44,348 bases of DNA from JBHHYR01 sp046757585. Lineage in GTDB: Bacteria; Desulfobacterota; Binatia; HRBIN30. Shown piece by piece: positions 34,172 through 42,375 of this stretch. The stretch covers positions 1 to 44,348 of the forward strand of contig JBHHYR010000009.1 in the NCBI GenBank assembly GCA_046757585.1, read 5' to 3'. A program made the position numbers and the translations under genes. The stretch's first letter is position 1, and every line of letters begins with the position of its first letter. Below the pieces are notes generated by a model, which worked only from the letters and a program-made list of their open reading frames with translations, did no database searches and was not told the DNA's origin.

Positions 34172-35749
34172 TCAACGGATAGTCGCCTGACTAGTGGTGC
34201 TGCCGGAAAGCGTGCCGTCGGAAACGCTTAGCCGCACGACGTAGACGCCAGGCTCTGCGTACCGGTGTTTGGCCTTGAAGCCGAAGACCGGGTCCGAGCC
34301 GTCGCCAAAGTCCCACGCATACGACAACCGATCCCCGTCCGGATCAAAACTGCCCTTCGCCTTGAATCGCAAGACCCGTTTCGCCCGCGCTTTTCGGTCG
34401 CGGCCCGCGACGGCCCACGGGCTGTGGTTCACCGGCCCCACAGGTTCCTGGTAAACCCCGATGTTGGGCGGTACGCCCGGGCCTTGCGCGCTGCCAGCGT
34501 CGTCGAACCCACGGCCCACCGCGGCGCTCGTAGGTTGAACATGGAAATCGCCATTGGCGGGGTCGACGAATAGCGGATCAACCGCCAGGGTGCCTTCTCC
34601 TTGGTGGGAGCGGCGCGCCCATAGGCCTCTATTGATGTCGGATCCCGTGAAGCGGCGGCGGCGGACCGGCGCAAGCACAGCACCGCGCGGGTCCGGGCGA
34701 TAAAAAATGTTGTAAGCCTCGGACAGCACTTGGGCGCTCTGGTATTGGATCGCCTTGTGCGCGCCGGCGATGATGCTGTTGCGCAGGCGGGCGGTGTAGG
34801 GGTGGCGTGGCACGAAGCCGGACAGATCCATCCCGACGCCGTCGTTGTCCGCAACGGTGCAGTTCATGACGTCGACGGTGGTATCACCGGGAAGCGACGT
34901 AACAGCGAAGCCCCGGCTGTTCCCGGTCACCAGACAACGCTTCACGGAGGCGTTCGCCCACAGCTTGATCCCCGTGCAAGCGTTGCCGGAACTCTCGATG
35001 TCTTCCAGGGTGATTTGGTCGCCTTTCAGGTCGAATCCGTCGCCGCCATTGTCGTACGCACGCGCGCGTACAAAAGCGACCCCGATGGGCTGCGGCCCGA
35101 TGGCGAAGCCGTCCACGACGGAGCTGCACGTCGCACCATCGCCGTTCATGAAGCTGTCCGTGTCCGTCACCAGCACGTTCCGGGTATCTCCGACAAGGCG
35201 CATGCCGACGCCGCTGTTGTCGTGAAGCGCACAGCCAGTGACGGTGACGTTGTACGCCCCGCCAGCGATAATTCCCGCGTGGTTGTGGTGCAAGTTACAG
35301 TCTTGAAGTTGGATGTCGTGGGCGCCGCTGCGCAAGAATATCGTTTCGTCGAAGCCCCCGGTTGCTTCGATGCCGGTTACGGTTATGTACGCCACACCGG
35401 GTGCGACGTTGAGCGCTTCGAAGCTGGCGTCCGGGTTGGGGCTTACCAGCACAGCGCCCGGCTGTGCAGCGAAGATGATGGGCTGGGCAGCAGTACCGCT
35501 ATGGCTCAGGTACACGGATTCCACGTAGGTCCCGGCCCGGATGACAACCCGGTCGCCGGCGACAGCGCGCGAGGCCGCATGCTGAATGGTCCGCCATGGC
35601 GCAGCGGCGCCTCCGGCGTTCGCGTCGTCACCGGCGGGATCCACCACATAGGTGGCTGGAAACGCGGGAATCGACACCAGCAGGGACACCAGTGCCAGGA
35701 GGGTGAGGATGATGGGCAGTGGGACGTTCAGCTGGTGCCTGGGCTGCAT
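34172..35749 (-). CDS. Secreted parallel beta-helix protein with PKD domain
   Basis: A 525-residue exported protein. An N-terminal hydrophobic segment (residues ~11-30, PLPIILTLLALVSLLVSIP) is a signal peptide. Residues ~35-400 form right-handed beta-helix (pectate-lyase-like/NosD-like) coils, opening with YVVDPAGDDANAGGAAAPWR and repeating Asn-rich turns such as LHHNHAGI and LHDNSGVGM. The C-terminal ~85 residues are a PKD domain (DGDRLSYAWDFGDGSDP). Such proteins bind or cleave polysaccharides; no specific catalytic residues can be named here. The orientation and single-gene context give no partner. Confidence 0.8.
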   Translation of the reverse strand: MQPRHQLNVPLPIILTLLALVSLLVSIPAFPATYVVDPAGDDANAGGAAAPWRTIQHAASRAVAGDRVVIRAGTYVESVYLSHSGTAAQPIIFAAQPGAVLVSPNPDASFEALNVAPGVAYITVTGIEATGGFDETIFLRSGAHDIQLQDCNLHHNHAGIIAGGAYNVTVTGCALHDNSGVGMRLVGDTRNVLVTDTDSFMNGDGATCSSVVDGFAIGPQPIGVAFVRARAYDNGGDGFDLKGDQITLEDIESSGNACTGIKLWANASVKRCLVTGNSRGFAVTSLPGDTTVDVMNCTVADNDGVGMDLSGFVPRHPYTARLRNSIIAGAHKAIQYQSAQVLSEAYNIFYRPDPRGAVLAPVRRRRFTGSDINRGLWARRSHQGEGTLAVDPLFVDPANGDFHVQPTSAAVGRGFDDAGSAQGPGVPPNIGVYQEPVGPVNHSPWAVAGRDRKARAKRVLRFKAKGSFDPDGDRLSYAWDFGDGSDPVFGFKAKHRYAEPGVYVVRLSVSDGTLSGSTTSQATIR

Positions 35750-35938
35750 GGGAATTCACCGTAGCAGGAAGCATGCCGCCAGCCTAAGCATGGCACGATT
35801 TCCCTATTATCACGCGCAGATAGCGCATGGAGCGATAAGAATCTGGCGGCCGTCAGGGCGCGAACGCCAGCGCAGGGAAGCCACAGGGTAGCTGCGAGGG
35901 GAACAGTCTACCTGCCAGCGGAATGCCATCGCACCACG

Positions 35939-36433
35939 TTATGCGCGCAGTAGGTGGATCTTCTTAGCGTCTTTGAGCCCCGCCAGCAGTACGGACACGG
36001 ACTGAGCGAGCTGGGGGTGAATCATCTGCGGCGCTAACTCGCACAAAGGCGCTAGAACGAAACGCCGGTGGTGAAGCTCCGGGTGCGGCACTTTCAGCGA
36101 GCGCTTGTTGATGATTTCGCTGTCGAAAAAGAGGATATCGAGGTCGATGATCCGCGAGCCCCAGCGTTTTCCACGTACCCGCTTGCGGCCCATCGCGGTT
36201 TCGATACTCTTGAGCCGCTTCAGCAGATCGGGAGCCGCATAAGCCGTTTCGACCTCGATCACCCCGTTGACAAACCACGTCTTCGCGTCTCCGAGGGGTT
36301 CGCTTTCATACAGGGAGGATTGCTTGACGACGCGGGTATTGGCAAGTTCCTGGATCCGCCCGATCGCCTCCAGGTAGTTCGCCTTCCGATCACCTAGGTT
36401 CGAGCCAATCGCTATGAATACTCGATGGGGCAT
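35939..36433 (-). CDS. folK: HPPK, folate pyrophosphokinase
   Basis: A 164-residue 2-amino-4-hydroxy-6-hydroxymethyldihydropteridine pyrophosphokinase of folate synthesis. Motifs in order are AIGSNLGDR (residues 8-16), SLYESEPLG, a WFVNGV segment, GSRIIDLDILFFD with the metal-binding Asp pair, and VPHPELHHRRFVLAPL. The length matches the family. ATG 36433 is used; the in-frame extension to 36466 has no similarity. No folP or folB is adjacent. A divergent gap of 248 bp separates it from the aminotransferase. Confidence 0.93.
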   Translation of the reverse strand: MPHRVFIAIGSNLGDRKANYLEAIGRIQELANTRVVKQSSLYESEPLGDAKTWFVNGVIEVETAYAAPDLLKRLKSIETAMGRKRVRGKRWGSRIIDLDILFFDSEIINKRSLKVPHPELHHRRFVLAPLCELAPQMIHPQLAQSVSVLLAGLKDAKKIHLLRA

Positions 36434-36546
36434 GCCTCCGTCAAAACTCCCCGCCCGTGTCGGCACGTGCGCCTCCTGGAGCTTACGGCTCCTTCGGCCA
36501 CGTCACACCCAGCCCCCTCTGACGGCGTCGAACCGCGCCGGTGTAC

Positions 36547-36563
36547 CGATACAATTCATATCG
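36547..36563. promoter_or_regulatory. Inverted repeat with -10-like TACAAT in the divergent gap
   Basis: CGATA and TATCG arms flank a 7-base centre at 36547-36563, in the folK/aminotransferase gap. TACAAT at 36550-36555 is a good -10 match on the plus strand, but no clear -35 lies 17 bases upstream. Promoter or operator is possible. Confidence 0.25.
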
Positions 36564-36681
36564 TGTTTGTCCAGGTTTTACAACTTCAGGCCTGCCGGTG
36601 CGCGACGAGGCCTACGTGGTGCTTGCCGCCTGGGCACGGCGGTGCTACTCGGGTGCGGTCCCCCTGCAGGAGTGCTGCGCC

Positions 36682-37848
36682 ATGCGGACTGCCGATCGAC
36701 TGAGAAACATTCCTCCGTACCTGTTCATGGAGCTGCGCAACAAGATTGCGCAGGCGCGTGCAGCAGGGGCGGACGTGATCAGCCTCGCCATCGGGGATCC
36801 TGTCGAACCGACGCCGGCTCCCGTAATCGAGGAGTTGGTTCGGAGTGCCCGCGACCCCGCGAATCACCGTTACCCCACCGACGAAGAGAAGGGCATGCTG
36901 GCCTTCCGTCAGGCCGTGGCCAAGTGGTACGCCCGCCGCTACCAGGTGAGCGTCGATCCGGCAACCGAGGTGCTTGGCCTCATTGGTTCGAAAGAGGGCT
37001 GCCATCATTTCGTTCTGGCACGCGTCAATGCCGGCGAGTCGGTGCTCATGACCGATCCGGGCTACCCGGCGTACCGTGCCAGCATTCTCATGGCCGGTGG
37101 CCATCCGGTGAACGTGCCCATCCGTTCGGAAAGCGGCTATCTTCCGCAGCTGGCTGACATTCCGAGCGACATTGCGCGGCGTGCAAGCGCCATGTTTCTG
37201 AATTATCCCAACAACCCCACCGGCGCGACGGCCTCGCTCTCCTTCCTGCGCGAATTGGTCGACTTCGCACGCCAGTACGACATAGCCATTTGTTATGACA
37301 ATCCGTACGTCGAGGTGGTCTTCGACGGGGAGAAGCCACTCAGCTTCCTGTCCGTTCCGGGGGCCAAGGACGTCGGGGTGGAGTTGAACTCACTGTCGAA
37401 GCCGTTCAACATGACGGGCTGGCGCATCGGCATGGCGCTAGGCAACAAGGACCTGATCGCCGCCATTTCCCAGGTCAAAGAGAACACCGATTCGGGTGTC
37501 TTCAACGCCGTCCAGTTCGCCGGTATCACCGCGTTATCGCGTTGTGCTGAAAGCATCGGCCAGATGCTGGAGATCTATGCTCGGCGGCGGACACTCGTAC
37601 TGCGCACGCTGGCGGAGGTCGGTATTCGGTTCGAGCCGAGTCGCGGCACGTTCTACCTCTGGGTACCGACCCCCAAGAGCCTATCGAGCATCGACTTCGC
37701 CACGATGCTGTTCGAGAAGGCGCACATCGTCGTGGCGGCCGGCACAGCCTATGGGCAGTACGGTGAAGGTTTCGTGCGTTTTTCGCTCACAGTTCCCGAC
37801 GACCGCCTGCACGAAGCGATGCAGCGCCTGCGAACGGCCCTGGGGTAA
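36682..37848 (+). CDS. dapL: LL-diaminopimelate aminotransferase-type PLP enzyme
   Basis: A 388-residue fold-type I aminotransferase. The N-terminal block RLRNIPPYLFMELRNKIAQA closely follows the LL-diaminopimelate aminotransferase pattern, as does GADVISLAIGDP. Motifs: YPNNPTGA, CYDNPYVEV with the PLP-binding Asp/Tyr, and SLSKPFNMTGWRIG with Lys240 forming the Schiff base. DapL makes LL-DAP directly from tetrahydrodipicolinate in the DapL variant of lysine synthesis. Another aromatic or aspartate aminotransferase role cannot be excluded. ATG 36682 has AGGAG 9 bases upstream; the frame back to 36541 is Cys/Arg-rich noise. Confidence 0.8.
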   Translation: MRTADRLRNIPPYLFMELRNKIAQARAAGADVISLAIGDPVEPTPAPVIEELVRSARDPANHRYPTDEEKGMLAFRQAVAKWYARRYQVSVDPATEVLGLIGSKEGCHHFVLARVNAGESVLMTDPGYPAYRASILMAGGHPVNVPIRSESGYLPQLADIPSDIARRASAMFLNYPNNPTGATASLSFLRELVDFARQYDIAICYDNPYVEVVFDGEKPLSFLSVPGAKDVGVELNSLSKPFNMTGWRIGMALGNKDLIAAISQVKENTDSGVFNAVQFAGITALSRCAESIGQMLEIYARRRTLVLRTLAEVGIRFEPSRGTFYLWVPTPKSLSSIDFATMLFEKAHIVVAAGTAYGQYGEGFVRFSLTVPDDRLHEAMQRLRTALG

Positions 37849-37886
37849 CGCGCCCGGGCGGCCCGCGGGCTTGCCGAAGTGACTGA

Positions 37887-37976
37887 CGGAGAGGGAGGGA
37901 TTCGAACCCTCGGTGGAGTGATGAGCCCCACACACGCTTAGCAGGCGTGCGCCTTCGGCCACTCGGCCACCTCTCC
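37887..37976 (-). tRNA. tRNA-Ser(GCU)
   Basis: A 90-base tRNA gene read on the minus strand. The acceptor stem GGAGAGG pairs with CCTCTCC, followed by discriminator G at 37887. The anticodon loop CTGCTAA carries anticodon GCT (GCU), for serine AGC/AGU codons. A long variable arm, expected for class II tRNA-Ser, is present, and the T-loop GGTTCGAATCC is intact. CCA is not encoded, since the next bases read TCA, so a CCA-adding enzyme must complete it. Confidence 0.95.
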
Positions 37977-38076
37977 AAGCGCGCAGTGCGTGATGTGCTT
38001 ACATCGGCACGCAGCGCAGTGCAACGACTAGCATCTGAATTCACACCGCGTGGCGCAAGTGCAGGCCCCCCCAATA

Positions 38077-38106
38077 TTGACAAACAAACGTTTGTTCCGA
38101 TACACC
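38077..38106 (+). promoter_or_regulatory. Promoter with palindromic operator for the DUF35/thiolase operon
   Basis: TTGACA at 38077-38082 is a perfect -35 box. The spacer (18 bases) holds the perfect palindrome AACAAACGTTTGTT (38083-38096), and TACACC at 38101-38106 is a weak -10. Binding of a dimeric repressor here would block RNA polymerase directly. TetR-family regulators often use such sites. The first gene starts 26 bases downstream at 38132. No regulator gene is in the window. Confidence 0.6.
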
Positions 38107-38131
38107 ACCCTGCAAAGCACCCTGACGCTGC

Positions 38132-38608
38132 ATGAGTGAGCTATCCGCCCCCGGAGGGAACGCCGTCGCGCCGATGCACGAACGCCGGCTGATGGAGTTT
38201 CCCTATAAGCACTCCACCGGTCCGGTCATCGGACGCTTTCTGGCCGGCTTGAAGGAGCAGAAAAAGATCTGGGGCCAGCGGGTCTCCGGGCAGGGTGTCG
38301 TCGTTCCCCCGCTCGGCTACTCTGAGATCGATGGGTCAGACGCCGGTGACTGGGTCGCCGTCGGGGATACGGGCGTCGTGACCGCCGTTGCCGTTGTCCA
38401 CCAGCCCATCGAGGGATTGCATCCACTGGCCGTCCCTTTCGCGTTTGTTCTGGTGCGGCTCGACGGGGCCGACACGGCCTTGGCGCACGTCGTCAAGGAC
38501 GGTCTGGAGAGCCTTCGCGTCGGTGCACGCGTGCGAGCCGTCTGGGCGCCTGGCGGAGAGCGCCAGGGCAGCATACGCGACATCCTGTGTTTTCGGCTCG
38601 TCAGGTGA
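38132..38608 (+). CDS. DUF35-type OB-fold protein, zinc-ribbon cysteines absent
   Basis: A 158-residue protein resembling the DUF35/OB-fold partners of thiolases. The N-terminal helix (GPVIGRFLAGLKEQKKIWGQ, residues 30-49) and the VPP turn (GVVVPP) match where the rubredoxin-like zinc ribbon normally sits, but no Cys is present there. The OB-fold half includes DTGVVTAVAVVHQP and RLDGADTALAHVV. It is the first gene of the cluster and its product resembles the next, so the two may form a heteromer. ATG 38132 is the first start and has no clear ribosome site; ATG 38174 is an alternative. It precedes the second DUF35 gene by 10 bp. Confidence 0.7.
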   Translation: MSELSAPGGNAVAPMHERRLMEFPYKHSTGPVIGRFLAGLKEQKKIWGQRVSGQGVVVPPLGYSEIDGSDAGDWVAVGDTGVVTAVAVVHQPIEGLHPLAVPFAFVLVRLDGADTALAHVVKDGLESLRVGARVRAVWAPGGERQGSIRDILCFRLVR

Positions 38609-38618
38609 GCCCCTTGCG

Positions 38619-39119
38619 ATGACCGAACCGCCGCAACAAGGGATCAAGTACGTGTTGACCACGGTTCACTTGCCGTACGACTACGTCGCCGGCGATTACA
38701 AAGCACGCTACCTGCGGGCACTGAAGGACAAGAAGATCCTCGGGTCGCGATGCTCGAAGACCGGCAAGGTGTTCGTGCCGCCGGTGATCAGCTCGCCGGA
38801 AAGCTTCGCGCCGGCGACTGAGTTCGTCCAGGTGGCGGACCACGGCGTCGTCACAACCTTCTGCATCGTGAATATCCCCGTCATCGGACGGACCCTGGAG
38901 CCGCCGTACGTCGCGGCGTCGGTGGCGCTCGACGGTGCGGACATCTCCATCTTCGCCTTGATCCAGGAATGCAAGGCCGCGGACGTGCGCATGGGCATGC
39001 GCGTCGAAGCGGTGTGGAAACCCGATGGCGAGCGCGAAGGAAACCACGAGGATATCCTGTACTTCCGGCCAACCGGCGAGCCCGACGCCGCGCCGGCGAC
39101 GTACATCAACCGGCTGTGA
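38619..39119 (+). CDS. DUF35-type OB-fold protein, partial zinc ribbon
   Basis: A 166-residue paralog of the preceding gene. It has RYLRALKDKKILGSRCSKTG (residues 30-49), where only one Cys (Cys45) of the four zinc-ribbon cysteines remains, then KVFVPP. The OB fold follows with DHGVVTTFCIVNIP and ALDGADISIFALIQ. DUF35 proteins bind thiolase-fold partners and shape the acyl-CoA channel in the BbsA-BbsB and ChsH2-Ltp2 type complexes; which thiolase this binds is not shown. ATG 38619 starts 10 bp after the first DUF35 stop. Its stop overlaps the GTG of the thiolase gene, so translation is coupled. Confidence 0.72.
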   Translation: MTEPPQQGIKYVLTTVHLPYDYVAGDYKARYLRALKDKKILGSRCSKTGKVFVPPVISSPESFAPATEFVQVADHGVVTTFCIVNIPVIGRTLEPPYVAASVALDGADISIFALIQECKAADVRMGMRVEAVWKPDGEREGNHEDILYFRPTGEPDAAPATYINRL

Positions 39120-40249
39120 GTGTCCGAGTGGTGAAGTTGCGCAACATTGCCGTGGTCGGCTTTGCCCAGCTCCCAATCGTGGCGCGCGACGAGCACCGCA
39201 CGGCAATGGAAATGCTCTATCCGGTCATCAGGCAGGCGCTTGCCGACTGCGGCGTCGACCGCCACGCAATCGATTATCAAATCGCGGGATCAGCCGACTA
39301 CCTGGATGGTCGTCCCTTCGGGTTCGTGACTGCTTTGGACGTGATGGGATCATGGCCCCCGCAGCAGGACCTCCATCTTGAAATGGAGGGCGCGTTCTGC
39401 GCGTACTACGCTTGGGTGCGCCTGCAGGCAGGAGAATGCGACACGGCTCTGGTCGTGGCCCACGGGAAGACCTCGGAAGGCGAGCCGGCGCGCGTGCTGA
39501 ACCTCCAGCTGGATCCGTACTACCAGGCGGCGATCGGACTCGATCCGACGTCGACGGCAGCGCTACAGGCCAGTGCGTACATGGCGCGAACCGGGGCAAC
39601 CGATCAGGATCTCGCCGCCGTAGCGGCGCGCAATCGCGCCGCGGGTGTCCGCAACCCCGACAGTCAGCTGCACGAGACGGCCTCCGCTGAAGACCTGCTC
39701 AACACACCGTGGGCTGTGGAGCCGCTCCGGCAAGGATACCTGCCACCGCTGGGCGAAAGCGCGACGTGCTTGATCCTGGCGGCCGAGGGCGCAGCCGACA
39801 AAATGTGTGACCAGCCGGTGTGGATTCACGCGGTGGATCATCGCACGGAGATGCAGACACTCGGCGCGCGGGATCTTTCGCGCAGCGCCAGTACGCAGCT
39901 CGCGGCGGAGAAAGCAGCGGCGATGGCAGGTCTTCGGAGTGCGGCCGACGTCGACGTGATCGAACTGACTGCTGCGACGCCTGCGGAAGAGCTCATTCTC
40001 TGCGACGCGCTGGGGCTCGACGTCGACGCGGCGCGGGCCGTGATCAATCCGTCGGGTGGTCCCCTGTGCGGGCATCCCTTGATGATGAGCGGGCTCATCC
40101 GCATGGGCGAGATCTTTCGGCAACTGTCCGGGCGTGCGGGCGCGCGGACGGTTGCCGGTGCCCGGCGTGGCATGGCGCACGCCACACAAGGCCACTGCCT
40201 GCAGCACAACATCGTTTGGGTGTTGGGGCGCGAGCGGAGGTGGACGTGA
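39116..40249 (+). CDS. Thiolase-fold protein lacking the nucleophilic Cys (A)
   Basis: A 377-residue lipid-transfer/thiolase-fold protein. By spacing from the GG/AG turn (QAGECDTALVV), the Cys position of SCP-x thiolases falls at Glu89 in DLHLEMEG; a Cys at 95 is six residues off and probably not equivalent. The catalytic His is kept as His320 in CGHPLMMSG, after NPSGG. It is probably not a classical thiolase. Ltp2-type retro-aldolases in steroid side-chain breakdown also use a thiolase fold with DUF35 partners. GTG 39116 overlaps the upstream stop by four bases (GTGA); GTG 39128 or 39131 are alternatives. Its own stop overlaps the next gene in the same way. Confidence 0.75.
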   Translation: MSVRVVKLRNIAVVGFAQLPIVARDEHRTAMEMLYPVIRQALADCGVDRHAIDYQIAGSADYLDGRPFGFVTALDVMGSWPPQQDLHLEMEGAFCAYYAWVRLQAGECDTALVVAHGKTSEGEPARVLNLQLDPYYQAAIGLDPTSTAALQASAYMARTGATDQDLAAVAARNRAAGVRNPDSQLHETASAEDLLNTPWAVEPLRQGYLPPLGESATCLILAAEGAADKMCDQPVWIHAVDHRTEMQTLGARDLSRSASTQLAAEKAAAMAGLRSAADVDVIELTAATPAEELILCDALGLDVDAARAVINPSGGPLCGHPLMMSGLIRMGEIFRQLSGRAGARTVAGARRGMAHATQGHCLQHNIVWVLGRERRWT

Positions 40250-41397
40250 AGCGCCCCGTCGCGGTCGTCGGCGTCGGACAGACCCATCACGCCTCCCGCC
40301 GCGCCGACGTGAGCATCGCTGGCCTCGTGCGCGAAGCGATTGATCGCGCGTTGCGCGACGCAGCCCTCGAGCACAAGGACATCGACGCCGTCGTCATCGG
40401 CAAGGCCCCGGACATGCTCGAAGGCGTGGCCCAGCCCGAGCAGTTTCTCGCCGGGGCAGTTGGGGCGCACATGAAACCAATGCTGCGCGTGCACACGGCT
40501 GGCTCGGTCGGTGCGTCGACGGCACTCACCGCAGTCACACACGTGGCGGCGGGGCTCTGCGCCAGGGTCCTCGCCGTGGCGTTCGAGAAGCAGTCTGAGG
40601 GCAACGCCATGTGGGCTCTCTCGCCCAACCTGCCCTTCACGGCGCCACTGGTTGCCGGAGCAGGCGGGTTCTTCGCCCCGTATTGCCGTGCGTACATTGC
40701 CCGCACCGGCTGCCCGCCGCATATCGGTCCCGTCACCGCGGCTAATGCACGCGAAAATGCCGGGCGCAATGAATTCGCGCACCTGCGGGAGCCGGTGACG
40801 GTTGAAGACGTGATGAACTCACCGGTGCTCTGGGACCCCATTCGATACCTGGAAACCTGCCCGTCGTCCGATGGCGCCATTGCACTGGTGATCGCATCCG
40901 AGGAGGCCGCGAAGAAGGGACCGCGAGCCCCGGCGTGGATCAAGTCGGGCTACTCGTACGCCGAAGCCATGTGGGTGCCTGGCCGCGATCAGGTCAGCCC
41001 GCTGGCTGGACGCGTGTGTTCGAAGGCGGTGTATGAGCGGGCCGGCATCACGAACCCGTGGAAGGAGATCGATACCGCCGAACTCTACGTGCCGTTCGCG
41101 TGGTTCGAGGCCATGTGGCTGGAAAACCTTGGGTTCTGTGACGTTGGCGAAGGCTGGAAGATCATCGACCGGGGAGAGCAGAAGTTCGGTGCCCACCTGC
41201 CGATCAACCCTTCGGGGGGCGTGCTGTGCACGAACCCCATCGGCGCCTCCGGCATGATTCGGCTCGGGGAAGCAGCGCTTCAAGTGATGGGCCGTGCAGG
41301 GGCACACCAGGTGGATGGCGCGAAAACCGCCCTGGGACACGCTTATGGCGGGGGCGCTCAGTACTTCGCCATGTGGATCGTGAGTAGCGAACCGTGA
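40246..41397 (+). CDS. Thiolase-fold protein lacking both Cys and His (B)
   Basis: A 383-residue thiolase-fold protein. The nucleophile loop reads HTAGSVGASTAL, so the Cys equivalent is Ser87 or Gly86. The catalytic His motif GHP is TNP (Asn330 in NPSGGVLCTNPIGASG). The fold is otherwise clear: SGAL-like helix, EKQ after strand (VLAVAFEK), GITNPWKEID and a Gly-rich C-terminus (GHAYGGGAQ). It is co-translated with the Cys-less partner before it (GTGA overlap, strong GGAGG site 5 bases upstream). Both lack Cys, and this one lacks His too, so the pair may form a heteromer with one active face. Reaction unknown. Confidence 0.75.
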   Translation: MKRPVAVVGVGQTHHASRRADVSIAGLVREAIDRALRDAALEHKDIDAVVIGKAPDMLEGVAQPEQFLAGAVGAHMKPMLRVHTAGSVGASTALTAVTHVAAGLCARVLAVAFEKQSEGNAMWALSPNLPFTAPLVAGAGGFFAPYCRAYIARTGCPPHIGPVTAANARENAGRNEFAHLREPVTVEDVMNSPVLWDPIRYLETCPSSDGAIALVIASEEAAKKGPRAPAWIKSGYSYAEAMWVPGRDQVSPLAGRVCSKAVYERAGITNPWKEIDTAELYVPFAWFEAMWLENLGFCDVGEGWKIIDRGEQKFGAHLPINPSGGVLCTNPIGASGMIRLGEAALQVMGRAGAHQVDGAKTALGHAYGGGAQYFAMWIVSSEP

Positions 41398-41465
41398 AGA
41401 TCGGGGTCGTCAGCAATGTCCCGCAGGGCCGGGCGTGCTGAGTGCGGCACGCTGCGGACAAGGCC

Positions 41466-42278
41466 ATGACTGAACCTGCTGTGCTCTACGAAAAGAAGGA
41501 CGGCATCGCGGTGGTGACCATGAACCGTCCGGACGTGCGCAACGCGATCAATGCGGAAATGTTGTGCCGCTTGGCGGACGCCTGGCAGGATGTGAACGAC
41601 GACCCTGAGATCCGTGTCGCGATCCTGACCGGGGCCGGAGACAAGGCGTTCTGTGCCGGCGCCGACCTGGACAAACTGGTACGCATGATGCAAGGGCTGC
41701 GCCCGCCGGAGACGGAGTACGATGAACGGATCAAGAACGACCTCAGTCTCATCTACAAGGGGCTCCTGCGCAACTATCAGGTGATCAAACCGATCATCGC
41801 AGCGATAAAGGGCTTCTGCGTTGCCGGTGGGACTGAGCTGCTGAGCACGACAGATATCCGCGTCGCTGCCGACGATGCCCGCTTCGGTCTGGCAGAAGTG
41901 AAGTGGAGCCTCTTTCCCATGGGCGGATCCACCGTTCGCCTACCCAGGCAGATCTCGTACTGCAACGCGATGGAAATCCTGCTCACTGGCGAGCAACTGT
42001 CAGCCGCCGACGCCTTACGCATGGGACTCATCAACAAGGTGGTTCCTGCGGACCAGGTCATGCCCGCGGCCCGCCGCTACGCCGAGATCATCAACGGCAA
42101 CGGGCCGCTGGCCGTGCAAGCGGTGAAGCGATCCGTGTTGGCCGGGATCGGGCTGCCGCCGGAACAAGCGCTGGAAAGGGAAATGGAAATCGGCGTTCCA
42201 GTGTCAATGTCCGAAGACTGTCGGGAAGGTACGCGTGCGTTCAAGGAGAAGCGCAAGCCCGTTTTCAAAGGACGCTAG
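41466..42278 (+). CDS. Enoyl-CoA hydratase/isomerase family protein, intact Glu pair
   Basis: A 270-residue crotonase-fold enzyme. Unlike the crotonase at 16.7 kb, both catalytic glutamates are in place: Glu124 (GGTELL) and Glu144 (GLAEVKW). Oxyanion-hole loops are FCAGADLDKL and GFCVAGG. It probably hydrates a 2-enoyl-CoA or does related chemistry, working with the thiolase-fold pair upstream. An extra segment (residues 73-100, rich in Pro, Glu, Asp and Lys) sits in the helical cap. ATG 41466 follows AAGG closely; the GTG at 41442 is an alternative. The gap before it is 68 bp, longer than the others in the cluster. Confidence 0.85.
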   Translation: MTEPAVLYEKKDGIAVVTMNRPDVRNAINAEMLCRLADAWQDVNDDPEIRVAILTGAGDKAFCAGADLDKLVRMMQGLRPPETEYDERIKNDLSLIYKGLLRNYQVIKPIIAAIKGFCVAGGTELLSTTDIRVAADDARFGLAEVKWSLFPMGGSTVRLPRQISYCNAMEILLTGEQLSAADALRMGLINKVVPADQVMPAARRYAEIINGNGPLAVQAVKRSVLAGIGLPPEQALEREMEIGVPVSMSEDCREGTRAFKEKRKPVFKGR

Positions 42279-42352
42279 TAGTCCGTTGCAAAATAGCCGC
42301 CCGCAGTAGGGGCCTGTTTTTCAACGGGCTGCTGAGCCTGGCCGCTCAGGCC
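42277..42352. repeat. REP-like double hairpin between cluster genes
   Basis: An 18-base arm (42277-42294) pairs with 42316-42333 with 13 exact pairs plus G-U wobbles around a 21-base loop; the right arm has the run GTTTTT. A second small hairpin, GCCTG/CAGGC with a 6-base loop, follows at 42336-42351. The CAGCCCGTTGAAAAA-like arm recalls dispersed intergenic palindromes seen in many proteobacteria. It may act in mRNA processing, stabilisation or partial termination between the two genes. Confidence 0.5.
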
Positions 42353-42375
42353 CAGCCTTGCGAGGAGCTGTGAAG

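Noticed and set aside
34730..35764. A 344-codon plus-strand open frame over the beta-helix gene
   Set aside because: Antisense shadow with no domain; the minus frame has signal peptide, repeats and PKD.
37852..37870. GC-rich hairpin GCCCG/CGGGC after the aminotransferase as a terminator
   Set aside because: No T-run follows and the stem is only 5 bp with a 9-base loop in GC-rich DNA.
39820..40245. N-terminal extension of thiolase-fold protein B
   Set aside because: The frame is open upstream but overlaps the preceding gene and is Arg/Gly-rich; the fold starts at GTG 40246 with a strong ribosome site.
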